A stretch of 64,000 nucleotides of DNA, taken from assembly GCA_028564925.1 (NCBI GenBank), contig CM053026.1, positions 601,954,339 through 602,018,338 on the forward strand. The letters are read 5' to 3'. This document shows positions 21,464-33,505 of the stretch, one piece after another. The notes beneath the pieces were generated by a model. That model did not search any database. It was not told where the DNA came from and saw nothing but the letters and a program-made list of their open reading frames with translations. The number at the start of each line of letters is the position of its first letter. The first letter of the stretch is position 1. The stretch comes from Lithobates sylvaticus (taxonomy: Eukaryota; Chordata; Amphibia; Anura; Ranidae). Made by a program: the position numbers and the translations under genes.

Positions 21464-23042
21464 ATGCGTTTTTTTTGGGAACCCTGATCAGATCAGATAT
21501 TGATCTGTTCAGATACTCTAACCAGCGTCACCAGTGACATTTTATACGGTGATCACTGGTGAAAGGGTTAACTCTAGGGGCAATCAGGGGGTTAAAACCT
21601 TTATTTAGGTTGTAATATGGGGGTACCTGACCTATAAACCTATTTATGAACCTATATAAACATGGCGGTTAACCTAAAAAAAAACTGGTTACCTAGCGAC
21701 ACTAATGCAGCGATCAGAAAAACGATCGCTTAGTGACACTGGCAAAAGGGGGTGAAAGGGTTAACTAGGGGCAATCAGGGGGTTAAACCTTTATTAGGTA
21801 ATATATGGGGGTACCTGACGCTATATAAAAACCTGACGGGGAACCTAAATAACGAAATAACTAACTGGCTAACCAGCGTCACCAGTGACATTTTATACGG
21901 TGATCACTGGTGAAAGGGTTAACTCTAGGGGCAATCAGGGGGTTAAAACCTTTATTTAGGTTGTAATATGGGGGTACCTGACCTATAAACCTATTTATGA
22001 ACCTATATAAACATGGCGGTTAACCTAAAAAAAAAACTGGTTACCTAGCGACACTAATGCAGCGATCAGAAAAACGATCGCTTAGTGACACTGGCAAAAG
22101 GGGGTGAAAGGGTTAACTAGGGGCAATCAGGGGGTTAAACCTTTATTAGGTAATATATGGGGGTACCTGACGCTATATAAAAACCTGACGGGGAACCTAA
22201 ATAACGAAATAACTAACTGGCTAACCAGCGTCACCAGTGACAGTTATACGGTGATTACTGGTGAAAGGGTTAACTCTAGGGGCAATCAGGGGTTAAAACC
22301 TTTATTTAGGTTGTAATATGGGGGTACCTGACCTATAAAACTATTTATGAACCTATATAAAACATGGCGGTTAAAATAAAAAAAAAATGGTTACCTAGCG
22401 ACACAATGCAGCGATCAGAAAAACGATCGCTTAGTGACACTGGGAAAAGGGGGGGGGGTGAAGGGGTTAACTAGGGGCAATCAGGGGTTAAACCTTTATT
22501 AGGGGGGGGTAGGGGGCTACCTAGGACCTAAAACTAACTGCCCTGACAGTTATTACAGTCACACTGACACTAAATGCAGTGATCAGTAAATAAATGATCA
22601 CTGCAATTAGTGACACTGTGACTGGGGGGGGAGGGGGTGATCTGGGGGGTGATCAGGGGGTGACAGGGGGGTGGAATATGTGCCTAACTGTACTGGTGTC
22701 AGTGTACTGTTGTGCACTAACCTCTACATGTTCGCCGCTCGGCGTCTCCGGTCACATAGACCGGCGCACCGAGCGTGACATCACTTCCGCCTTCCTGTCT
22801 ATACAATAGACAGGAAGGGGAAGCTTTTCATTCGCCAGGAGCGATCGCGAGGGGGTGGCCAGAAACCACTGGCCGTCCCCTCGTCCCGGATCGCTCCTGA
22901 AGCGATGCCGACCGTCCCCGCCGGCGGAGGGGGGTCCGATCTGACCCCCCAACCGCCTGAAGAATGGCACGTACAGGTACGTGGTTCTGCCTGTACGTGC
23001 CATTCTGCCGACGTATATCTACATGGGGCGGTCGGCAAGTGG
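21464..23042 (+). mobile_element. Right part of a CCACTT...AAGTGG TTAA element
   Basis: Ends GGCAAGTGG followed by TTAA (23043-23046). It corresponds to 35392-37061 of the complete copy: the ~350-bp tandem units, then a hairpin with 16-bp perfect arms (22962-22977 and 22990-23005). Its left end is lost. Confidence 0.75.
21510..22510 (+). repeat. ~350-bp tandem repeat array
   Basis: The marker GCAGCGATCAGAAAAACGAT begins at 21707, 22059 and 22408, so the period is 349-352 bp. Each unit contains two self-complementary sites (CGATC...GATCG and TGATCACTGGTG) and AAGGGTTAACT. Confidence 0.85.
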
Positions 23043-23660
23043 TTAAAAATGGCCGTTTTTTCGGGAGCAGTGATTTTTTTAATGCTGAAATTGAAACAAT
23101 AAAAATGAAATATTCCTTTAAATATCCCCCTAAAATAAATATCAAAAAATCAAAATTAAAAAAAAAAACAATTGCGTGGGGGTCCCCCTAAAATCCATAC
23201 CAGGCCCTTCAGGTCTGATATGGAAATTAAGGGGAACCCTGTGCCAAATTTTAAAAAAATGGCGTAGGGGTCCCCCCCAAAATCCATACCAGACCCTGGA
23301 AAAATTTGCCAATTTACAGGCATACTATAGACACCCCCCAGGCACGATATTTAAAGGAATATTTCATTTTTATTGTTTCACTTTAAGCATAAAAAAAAAT
23401 CACTTCTCCCGAAAAAAACGCCCAGTTAAAAAAAAAAATAATTTGCATTGATACATGTCCCCTGGGGCAGGACTCAGGTCCCCAAACACTTTTTATGACA
23501 ATACCATGCATATAAGCCTTTAAAATTAGCACTTTTGATTATTCATGTTCATGTGCCATAGACTTTAACGGTGTTCGTGTGTTCTGCAAATTTTTTTGCC
23601 TGTTCACATGTTCTGCTGTGAACGAAACAGGAGGGTGTTCGACTCATCCCTACTAAGCAT

Positions 23661-24159
23661 GCCTATATGTGAATTTGGTCATCAAGAATAAGTCAAACCA
23701 GGCCTCACAAGTCTGTACTATTTGTAAAACACTGTATATTGTTATTTAGAAACCACATCAAATCATATGCTAGGATTCAAATTTATTGCACAAATGGCCA
23801 GCCAATCAGGTTCCAACTTTCAGCCTATAAGTTATCAACTTTCAGCAGTAAAGTGCAGTCCAACTAATGAAGCCTGCCCTCTGATTCATTGCTATAGGTT
23901 ATTGCACGTGCTCAAACTTCATACTGTGCCATTTAAAAAAAAAAATCTGAATCAGCATCTCATGAGTTTACCTTTATTACATTTATGATCATACCAAGAA
24001 TTCTGCATAAAACAAGAAACACAGTGCTAAGCAATAGTAAAATAATACATTAACAGTTTACAGGATGAAATTTGTCCACATTCATATATCTATACAACAC
24101 AGTTCTCCATTCACAGAGCACTGGCCACAATTACACTATTCAAACTTCAACTAAAAATA
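23661..24159. other. Intron 3, no feature recognised
   Basis: Non-repetitive-looking AT-rich sequence between two elements. Confidence 0.45.
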
Positions 24160-24164
24160 ATATA

Positions 24165-24196
<32 letters not shown>

Positions 24197-24443
24197 CTGA
24201 GCAAAATTATAAATGCAACACTTTTGTGTTTGCCCCTATTTATCATAAGCTGCACCTTAAAGATCTATGACTTTTTCTATGTACACAAAAGGCCTATTTC
24301 TCTCAAATATTGTTCACAAATCTGTCTAAATCTGTGTTAGTGAGCACTTCTCCTTTGCTGAGATAATCCATCCACCTCACAGGTGTGGCATATCAAGATG
24401 CTGATTAGACAGCATGATTATTGCACAGGTATATATCACAAGT
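24160..24443. mobile_element. (TA)n run and a Tc1/mariner-like fragment
   Basis: A (TA)n tract (about 24160-24195) abuts CTGAGCAAAATTATAAATGC, the end of a widespread vertebrate Tc1/mariner family. Its next 240 bases are kept, up to TGATTATTGCACAGGT. No transposase sequence remains. Confidence 0.65.
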
Positions 24444-24709
24444 CTTCACTGGTGGAACCCCCCGAGTTGGTGCTGGGGAGGTGTTACAGTGGTACACATA
24501 TATAAACACTGGAATATATCATATAATATGTTTCCTAGCTTATTATGTTTGACCTCCTAAGCAATTGCCATATTTGGAATCAGGAGGGAATTTTTTTTAC
24601 CTTTTGAGACATAATTGGCCTCCACATATCTCCACATATTGGTGAATTATTCTAAATGCGTGCGCCAAATCTGCGATTCTCCAATGGCTAAACTGGAAGT
24701 AAGCCCTGG

Positions 24710-24984
24710 TTCACATTGGTATGCTTAACATGTCAAATCGTATGTCAAATCTGTGCCAAATGCCGACAATAGCACCGCCCTAATCCTAACGCGGCATTTG
24801 CGGCGCCGCACCGATTTCAAAAAGTAGTTTCTGTACTACTTTTTGCGATTTTGGGCTGCGGAACCTGCACAGATGTCTCTGAAATCGTGTCCAAAATCAG
24901 GACTGATATGCGGGAGTGAAATCGTGCAAGTTCAGCTGAACTCGCATGGCTTCATTCCCGCAGCTCAGTGTGAACCTGGGCTAA
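24710..24984. mobile_element. Palindromic MITE (CCTGGTTCACATTGG type)
   Basis: AAGCCCTGGTTCACATTG mirrors CAGTGTGAACCTGGGCTA. Internal hairpin AAAAAGTAGT/ACTACTTTTT at 24819-24846. Confidence 0.7.
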
Positions 24985-25550
24985 ATGCTGATTTATTACA
25001 AAGGATTTATGATATTAAATGTATGTTCTCTTTTACCCTTACATACCCTATACATTACAAATGCAAAAAAAGTCTCAATATTTCTAAAGTGGTACCAGTC
25101 CAACACATCTTCATTGAGTCTGAATGGAAGAGGGTGATAAGTGTTCAATATCGCACTTTTTAAATGTGAACTTCTACCTAAGAACACACCAAGAACATTT
25201 ACCAGCCAGAAAAGCCTCATCTGTGCACCTCTCTGAATTATGATAATGTATGGAAGCAGCACTATATCAATAGACAGGTGATTAAATCCTAAATCAATGT
25301 TAATTAAAACAAAAATATTATAGGTTATTATTATGACACTAAAACGTATTTATATTATATATATATATGTGACAAAACAAATTATAAAGTGACACCAAAC
25401 AAATTCAGGTGCTTCCACCACCGGGTGACACCAGATGAATATTACAAAATTCTGTTAAAGACACATTTATACTACTACAAAAACATCATCATGATCTTTA
25501 ACACAGAAACATCTGCATATCAATATTAGAGTTTGCTTTATGAACACCTT
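24985..25550. other. Intron 3, no feature recognised
   Basis: AT-rich; a short (TA)n run near 25360. Confidence 0.45.
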
Positions 25551-25791
25551 GGGGGTTATTTACTAAAGGCAAATCCAGTTTGCCCTACAAGTTCACTTGG
25601 AAGTAAAGTCGCTATAGATCCGAGGCGGACATGCAAGGAAAATACAAAACAGCATTTTAGCTTGTACATGATTGGATGATAAAATCAGCAGAGCTTCCCC
25701 TCATTTCAGATCTTCCCCTTAGATCTACAGCTACTGCACTTTCAAGTGCACTTGCAGTGCAAAGTAGATTTGTCTTTCGTAAATAGCCTCC
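25551..25791. mobile_element. MITE (GGGGGTTATTTAC type), copy 1
   Basis: Ends GGGGGTTATTTAC and GTAAATAGCCTCC; interior CATGATTGGATGATAAAATC is shared with 53824-54055. Confidence 0.7.
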
Positions 25792-26350
25792 AGTGTTCTA
25801 TTGAATATTACTTTAACTGATGGAAGTGCTAAAGTGAGTGAGGCAAATGTCAGCTCAAGCGTCCAAAAAGAATAAAGTATGTTGGCAGATTTATTATAGA
25901 ACCATACCTTGAATAGCAATGGGATTTTATAGAATCTGCTATAAACTTAATGGCAGCTACTATGTAATTCTTGTATGTGGATGGAACGGAGGGGGAAAGT
26001 GATGGATCCAAGCCATTATTATCAAATTCAGTTTGCCTTCGTTCCATGAATTGTCATTTCCAAACCTTCGTCTCATTTATTAAACAAATTACATTTCCAG
26101 GAACCACTTCAATAAATGTCTCAATGTGAAAATGTATAAAAATTCAATGTGATTTTTGTAGTAAATAGTATTCTAGGAAAAGTATTGTGGTGATTATAAA
26201 TTAAGATTTTAATTGTAAAAAAAGTGGCAACAGTAAAAACAAGAAAATCTAAACTCAAGAACACATTTTTCTTGCCACACTGGTAACGTACTGAGATGCG
26301 ATGGCAACATTAGTTTTCTTTTTCATTCTAAGTACATTTGTAAACTTTAA

Positions 26351-26905
26351 CCACTAGAGATCCGCGCTATAGCCGAATGACGGCTACAGCGCGGACCTGC
26401 TTTGCCGGGACTACATCTATTGACGTAGTCCCATGCACGAGCGGCCTGCGCGCACCCTGAAGGGCGTGCGCGGCTCGCTCTGTGATCAGCGAGTTAGACT
26501 CGCTGGATCACAGATCCGAGTAAGGGGTCGATCCTGACCCCTTACCACGTGATCAGCTGTCAACCAATGAGAGCTGATCATGTGATGACAACATAGCCGG
26601 TAATCGGCTATTTTTTCGATTTTTTCAATCACCGGCAGCCATGAAAGGGACATCAGTCCCGATCACGGCATGCTGGTGCCAGCTTATCAGTGCCCACCTG
26701 TACCCCCTGACAGTGCCACCTAAGAAAAGTAAACAGTGCCACCCATCAGTGCCCACAATCTGCCTCAACAACAGTGCTGCACCTCAGTGTCACCTACCAG
26801 TGCCTATCAGTGCTGCCCATCAGTACCGCCCATCAGTGCCACCTATCAGTGCCATCTACCAGTGGTACCTATCCGTGCCACCCATCAGTGCCATCTTAAC
26901 TGTGC
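26351..26905 (+). mobile_element. CCACTT TTAA element, left part, with minisatellite
   Basis: Starts CCACTAGAG right after TTAA (26347-26350). GC-rich inverted segments follow (TCCGCGCTATAGCC / GGCTACAGCGCGGA), then an irregular array of CAGTGCCACCCAT-like units from about 26680 to 26900. The right end is replaced by a Tc1 end. Confidence 0.6.
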
Positions 26906-27051
26906 CTATCCTTTTCCTTCCACTTCACAATTTGTGCCACTTTGTGTTGGTCTATCACATAAAATCCTAATTAAATACATTTACATTTTCGGTTGTAACT
27001 TCAGAAAATGTGAAAAAATTCAAGGGGTATGAATACTTTTTCAAGGCACTG
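26906..27051. mobile_element. Solo Tc1 end
   Basis: CACTTTGTGTTGGTCTATCA through AAGGGGTATGAATACTTTTT and CAAGGCACTG, then TA. The same terminus as the half element at 20244. Confidence 0.7.
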
Positions 27052-27053
27052 TA

Positions 27054-28339
27054 TAGTACCAGTAAGAAACCTCACATCCTGTTTTTATTTATTTATTTTT
27101 ATTTGCTAAATTTATTAACTTAACAAAAACATATTGTTTCTTGAGTAGACAGACCTAGGCTCATTTGGACAAGGTGGTGGAGAACTGACAAAAATGGTGA
27201 AGAAAAATAAAACTATCAGAGCTTTGGTCTTCCAAGAAGTAGCATGTGGCAGTGAAAGTTTTGTCCCACGGAAAAGTGAGCATTGGCAAATCAATGCCTT
27301 TGATCTGAGGTGCTCATGAAAATACTTTCCTTTACGTTCCTTGGACTGAAAAAAGAACAAATCAGCCAATACTTTAGGAAATAATCCGGATTGCTCACTG
27401 GAATGACTCAGTCAAATTCAGGCTCCAGTATTCTGGCCCAATAACGTGATTTTGAGACTTAAGAAGACCCTGCTATCTGAAAAGGTTTAATTCAAAATGA
27501 GATGTTGATGACAGAGAATGAAACAATGAATATAGGCCTACAAGAGCTCAGAAAAGCAACTGCCAACAGACGATAGACAACCTAACATGTCAAAGTCCAC
27601 AAGGTCATTCAGTTGAACTTAACTAAAAAAAACACAAAGACACGGGTGAAATATGTGACTCTGTCACAGCCCTTACATCTTGACAACATTAGTCACATGA
27701 ATATTCCAGTGGCTAAAACCTCTTGGCTGAAAGATGTATGTGACCAAATTATGCAGCAGTAGAGCTGGCAGTAAATTACTATTGCACTGTTGGTTTATTT
27801 GTGTAGTCTGAAATTGTCAATATATTGTATAAATAATCCATCAGAGCCAGCAACCAGAAAGTAACCCTAAACAATCCTTATTATAATTGGATAACGTCAA
27901 CCAACCTCCATTCTCCTTAACACAGTCAGTGTCAAAATGTCAACTATCTTATTAGCCGAGCTCATACTTGAATGTACAACCAACCAATTGGAAGGTTGCA
28001 AAGGAGACAGGGATGTTACTTTGTATTTCTTTCTTCCTATATTTGCTGCCTGATTTACATCTAACTGTGCAGTAATACAAAAAAGATTACATATTAGTAT
28101 GCCTGATTTAAATTCAAGTGCGCATTAGTACAAAAAGTCCATATATTAGTATTTCCCACATTACCTATAGCAAAACCCCACAAGTTCTTTCATAGCAAAT
28201 GCAGGCCCTGTGACTAATTAAATTTTAGGAATATTTGAGTGCAGTGTTTGTAGGTTTCACAAGATACCAATGGTGTTATTTTCATTATTTTAATCACATA
28301 AGGAAACCCCCAACAATTGTAAATAGCTTTTAAATCTAT
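27054..28339. other. Intron 3, no feature recognised
   Basis: No terminal repeats, coding sense or strong tandem structure seen. Confidence 0.45.
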
Positions 28340-28390
28340 GTGTTGGCGCTATATAAATCCTGTATAATAATAATAATATTAATAATGTTT
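28340..28390 (+). repeat. SINE/LINE tail with (AAT)n
   Basis: TTGGCGCTATATAAATCCTG followed by TATAATAATAATAAT is a common 3' tail of frog SINEs or CR1/L2 LINEs. The body is not recognisable. Confidence 0.45.
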
Positions 28391-29206
28391 CTTTTTATGT
28401 ACAAGTTAAATACAGTTCATTAAAGTTTGCTTTTTATCTGCAAAACGTGTATTTTGCAATCTAGGAAAACAATAAATGATAGTATGTTGTACTCTTACTT
28501 TGTTTTCATTTCTACAGACTCTTACAGATGATAGACTTGCCACACAAAAGTCCAGTAACAAATAATGTCCATCACAAATGCTCTCAGCCATGATCTGCTA
28601 AAAGCACAATTCCCTGAAAGAGATACATTTGGATCAAGTCCAGGTAGGGTAATCAGGTCACAGCGTTAAAACTTTCACTGGTATGCTACACTGCACTCCA
28701 AGTAATGCGTACTAGTAGTGTATGTCGACTTTCCAAACAGATTTTTGGCCAGTATTTGTATTTTAAACAGCTTTACAATGGAGATCCAGACAGTACTACA
28801 ACACATTATTTAAAAAAATATTTGGATAAAAAAGCCATTGGCAGTAAAGATATTGGCAAAAAGAGACTTTATACTGAAAGCAGAGTTCTATTCAATCCCC
28901 TCCAAAGCAGTGACAACACTGACAAGATATTCCACACAATATCAATTGCATTGCACTTTGCAAGTCATTGCCATCATTGCTTGGAAATAACTTTTATTTT
29001 TGAAAAACAATTATATACTGTACTGTAATGTTAAACAGTTTCCCACATAAGTGGAACTTGTATACAGCAAACTAACACTTTTTAATATTATTAGCAGCTA
29101 CTGTATATGTACATATCAGTGCTTTTCCTTGCTATAGCACTGAATTATTGATTTCCAAAAATAACACAAAGTTAGATGAGCTGTTTTTGTCCATATTAAT
29201 GAAATA
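28391..29206. other. Intron 3, no feature recognised
   Basis: Unremarkable AT-rich intron. Confidence 0.45.
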
Positions 29207-29214
29207 CAATAGGG

Positions 29215-29355
29215 CAGTGATGGCGAACCTTGGCACTACAGATGTTTTGGAACTACTGTACATTTCCCATGATGCGCATGCACTCTGCAGTGTAGTGGAG
29301 CATCATGGGAAATGTAGTTCCAAAACATCTGGGGAGCCAAGGTTCGCCATCACTG
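29215..29355. mobile_element. 141-bp hAT MITE
   Basis: A near-perfect palindrome, CAGTGATGGCGAACCTTGG to CCAAGGTTCGCCATCACTG, flanked by an exact 8-bp duplication CAATAGGG (29207-29214, 29356-29363). Confidence 0.9.
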
Positions 29356-29579
29356 CAATAGGGCAATTAAAAATCATAACAAATTACACTTAATAGCCCA
29401 TCTCCAAGATAGTTTTCATCTTCTTTTAAGTGATTACTGGAAAAAGACCTTTTTACTTCCCTATACTCCTATAGTCAAGTGACACTCCAATCCAAGTCTT
29501 CTCCTCCTCTGTCTACTTCCTGCATCAGCCCTTCTTCCTGTGTCTTTGCCACTGCCTGTGTGACATGGATACTTGCTAT

Positions 29580-30959
29580 CAGGGCCGCTGATAGAAATCA
29601 TGGGGCCCCTTACAGCCTACCTGACGGGTCCCCCCTTTAGCTCCACCCCTATTCCCCTCTTCAGCCCCACCCCTGGCTCCACCCCTGGTCCCTCCCCAGA
29701 TGCCATATTGTGCTGCAGACACAGTGCCAACAATGCCATGCCGCCCGTCAATGCCATATTGTGCTGCAGACAGTGCCACCCATGCCGCTAATGGCATAGT
29801 GCCATTGGCAGCATGGGTGGCACCGTCTACAGCACAATATGGCATTGGTGGCATGAGGGGCACTGTCAGCAGGCAGCACATGCGTTATGGCATTAGCTTC
29901 ATGGGTGGCACTGTCTGCAGCACATTACGGCATTGGCGGCATGGGTGGCACGGTCTCTGCAGGCAGCACATGCATTATGGGCCATAACGCATGTGCTAAC
30001 TGCAGACAGTGCCACCCATGCCGCCAATTCCGTAATGTGCTGCAGACAGTGCCACCCATGACGCTAATGCCATAACGCATGTGCTGCCTGCTGACAGTGC
30101 CACCCATGCCATATTGTGCTGTAGACGGTGCCACCGATGCTGCCAATGGCACTATGCCATTGGCAGCATGGGTGGCACTGTCTCTGCAGGCAGCACATGC
30201 TTTATTAGCATCTTGGCACTGTCTTGGCACATTACGGCATTGGCGGCATGGGTGGCACTGTCTCTGCAGGCAGCACATGCGTTATGGCCCATAACGCATG
30301 TGCTACCTGCAGACAGTGCCACCCATGCCACCAATGCAGTAATGTAAAGATGCTGCTGCAGTAGTAGTAGATCTTGAATCCACCAAAGCCCCCCCACCAA
30401 GCAAGCACACACCTGTGTTCTGTGTTAGCCAGGCCCCAGGGTCACTTCCTCCCTGATCCTGCTGCTGCCTGGACTGGAGTGCGAGTGTCCACAAAGTATT
30501 CCAGTTAGATGCCAGATCGAGGAGCTGCTTTTTTTTCGTCCGCCGCCGCTCGTCTCTCTGCTTTTTCTCCTGGCCGAGTGAAGAACAGAGCAGAGGGGGA
30601 GGAATCACTCCGCGCCAGGGAAGGCAATATAGATGACGCGCTGGCCGGAACGTGAGCCAGCATGAGGAATGGGCGCGGAGAGGATATTCTTCCGCGCCCG
30701 AAATAGAAAAAATAGTCCCTCCGCCTGCCTATTGAGCTATAGGCAATAAAAATATTTATTTAAAAAAAAAAAGAACGGGGTGGGTGTTAGATGGGCATTT
30801 AGTTGGTTTGGTGTACACAGACAGACGGTGTTCAGTCAAGGTGGCTGGAGGATTTTTTTTTTTTTACATTAATTAGGTCTCTGTTCAGGTTGCCCGGGCC
30901 CCCCTGCTGGCTGGGCCCGGTACACCAGGGCCAGTTGTACTGGCCTATCAGCGGCCCTG
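29580..30959. mobile_element. hAT-type non-autonomous element with minisatellite core
   Basis: Perfect 15-bp inverted ends CAGGGCCGCTGATAG / CTATCAGCGGCCCTG, flanked by an exact 8-bp duplication CTTGCTAT (29572-29579, 30960-30967). The first 120 bp are C-rich (GCTCCACCCCT repeats). A minisatellite fills 29700-30345. The right part is GC-rich then T-rich. No transposase. Confidence 0.88.
29700..30345. repeat. Two-handed minisatellite
   Basis: Units such as CAGACAGTGCCACCCATGCC and ATGCCATATTGTGCTG recur in both orientations (GGCATGGGTGGCACTGTCTG), so the array folds into many nested hairpins. Direct and inverted copies alternate, with occasional GCATGTGCT...GCCATAACGC spacers. Confidence 0.85.
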
Positions 30960-31188
30960 CTTGCTATGATGGTCAGGACCCAGATGAAGATTGATGTCAG
31001 CAGAGGTGAGTTGAGGGGGCCAGTGGTCTTGGGCTACATTGCAGCACTGGATTAATGGCCCATGCATCCAGAAATGGTGATGGCTATGAATCTGGACAGG
31101 AGGGGGGGGGGGGGGCTTAAAGTGATTGTAAAGTCTTGTTTTTTTTTTTTTTTTTTAGTTCAAAATAACAAATATGTTATACTTACCT

Positions 31189-31557
31189 AAAAACTGATGG
31201 TTCAACAAGATCCGTACACCCACACTTGTGGTCCCACCACTGCACCAAGGACACACTAACTAAAACCGTGGAGAGCTGCCACTTTAAATAAACATGATAT
31301 AAAAATGAATTACCAAATAAATAAATAAAGGGAAATAGTGGTGCTAGAAACTCAAATCATAAAACACCCAGTGTTAAGTGTTAAAACTAACAGAATAATG
31401 ATACATGAGCGTGAATATAATCATATTCCGTGACTAGAATGTCCATAAATGAGATATGTTGTTTTGAACAGTCTTATGCAAAATCTTGATTTCTTCCACC
31501 ACACCACGTGCACTTGGTGATTCCACTCCCCTCTGGATATGCACTCACCAGATGAAG
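31189..31557. mobile_element. 369-bp retroposon of unclear class
   Basis: Flanked by an exact 15-bp duplication ATGTTATACTTACCT (31174-31188, 31558-31572), so it arrived by target-primed reverse transcription. The body has AATAAATAAATAAA near its middle and no convincing poly(A) end. A Penelope-like fragment or a LINE tail are both possible. Confidence 0.7.
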
Positions 31558-32456
31558 ATGTTATACTTACCTGCTCTGTGCAGTGGATTTGCCCAGAGCA
31601 GCCCAGATGCTTCTCTTCTGGGGTCCCGCTTTGTCTCTCCTGACCCCTCCCTCCTGTTGAGTACCCCCACAGCAAGCAGCTTGCTAAGGGGGCACCTGAG
31701 CCGATCCACAGCTTCCTGGGTCCATTCAGACATGGAGCCATGGCTCGGCCCACCCCGCCCCCTTTCTCTCCTGATTGGCTGACTGACTTTGATTGACAGC
31801 AGCGGGAGCCATTGGCAGCATGCTGCTGTCTCAGCCAATGAGGGGGGGAGTCCCGAGCAGCCAAGACAATCCTATAGCATCACTGGATCAACATCGCTGG
31901 ATCTATATGAGACTCAGGTAAGTGTTAGGGGGGCTGAGAGGGGCTTCTGCACACAAAAGGCTTTTTATCCTAATGCATATAATGTGTTAACCACTTCAGC
32001 CCCGGACCATTTGGCAGCCAAAGGACCAGAGGTCTTTTTTCAATTTCGCACTGCACTACTTTAACTGGTAATTGCGCGGTCATGCAATTTTGTAACCAAA
32101 CGAAATTTGCGTCCTTTTCTTCCCACAAATAGAGCTTTCTTTTGATGGTATTTGATTGCCTCTGTGATTTTTATTTTTTGCGATATAAACGGAAAAAGAG
32201 CGAAAATTTTGAAAAAAAAAGAGATTTTCTACTTTTTGTTATAAAAAAAATCTAATAAACTCAATTTTAGTCAAACATTTGGGCCAAAATGTATTCAGCC
32301 ACATGTCTTTAGTAAAAAAAATGCCAATAAGCGTATATTTATTGGTTTGCGCAAAAGTTATAGCGTCTACAAACTAGAGTACATTTTCTGGAATTTACAC
32401 CGCTTTTAATTTATGACTGCCTATTTCATTTCTTGAGGTGCTAAAATTGCAGAGAA

Positions 32457-33505
32457 GTACAAAACCCCCCCAAATGACCCCATTTTGGAAAGTAGACACC
32501 CCAAGCGATTTGCTGAGAGGCATGTTGAGCCCATTGAATATTTTTTTTTTTAGTCCCAAGTGATTGAATAAAGACAAAAATAAAAAAGATTTTTTTTTTT
32601 TTCAAAAAGTTGTCACTAAATGATATATTGCTCACACATGCCATAGTTATATGTGGAATTGCACCCCAAAATACATTTTGCTGCTTCTCCTGAGTATGGG
32701 GATACCACATGTGTGGGACTTTTTGGGAGCCTAGCCGCGTACGGGGCCCCGAAACCCAAGCACCGCCTTCAGGATTTCTAAGGGTGCAAATTTTTGATTT
32801 CACTCCTCACTACCTATCACCGTTTCGAAGGCCATAAAATGCCAAAATAGCACAAAACCCCCCCAAATGACCCCATTTTGGAAAGTAGACACCCCAAGCT
32901 ATTTGTTGAGAGGCATGGTGAGTATTTTACAGCTCTCATTTGTTTTTGAAAATGAAGAAAGTAAAGAAAAAAACATTTTTTTTTCTTTTTTTCAATTTTC
33001 AAAACTTTGTGACAAAAAGCGAGATCTGCAAAATACTCACCATACCTCTCAGCAAATAGCTTGGGGTGTCTACTTTCCAAAATGGGGTCATTTTGGGGGG
33101 TTTTATGCCATCTGGGCATTCCATGGCCTCCGAAACTGTGATTGGCAGTGAGAAGTGAAATAAAAAAATTACACCCTTAGAAAGCCTGAAGGCGGTGATT
33201 GGTTTTTGGGGTTCCGTACGCAGCTAGGCTCCCAAAAAGTCCCACACATGTGGTATCCCCGTACTCAGGAGAAGCAACAGAATGTATTTTGGGGTGTATT
33301 TCCACATATGCCCATGACATGTTTGAGCAATATATCATTTAGTGACAACTTTTTGTAAAAAAAAAAATATATATATTTTTTTTTTTCATTATTCAATCTC
33401 TTGGGACAAAAAAAAAAATATTTAATGGGCTCAACATTGCTCTCATCAAATAGCTTGGGGTGTCTACTTTCCAAAATGGGGTCATTTGGGGGGGGGGGTT
33501 TGAAC
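32457..33505. repeat. Long inverted repeat inside the 5 kb element
   Basis: Arms 32457-32939 and 33019-33505 (about 485 bp each) are reverse complements around an 80-bp spacer. Each arm itself contains two copies of a segment with ATGACCCCATTTTGG and AAAGTAGACACCCCAAGC, so the segment occurs four times, two on each strand. Confidence 0.85.

Larger units (their letters stand above)
20881..23652. mobile_element. hAT-type foldback element with nested TTAA element
   Basis: TAGGGATGAG at the left and CTCATCCCTA at the right are flanked by an exact 8-bp duplication, CTAAGCAT (20873-20880, 23653-23660). The two arms (about 20881-21460 and 23047-23652) are inverted copies, with shared TTAAAGGCTTATATGC-like and AAACAATAAAAATGAAATAT segments. 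The middle is a 1.6 kb fragment of the CCACTT/TTAA family. It sits only 85 bp upstream of PDGFC exon 4. Confidence 0.82.

Noticed and set aside
26641-27032. Frames rich in SVPPIS/QCHLP repeats as a secreted repeat protein
   Set aside because: They read through the CAGTGCCACCCAT minisatellite of a TTAA element in more than one frame.
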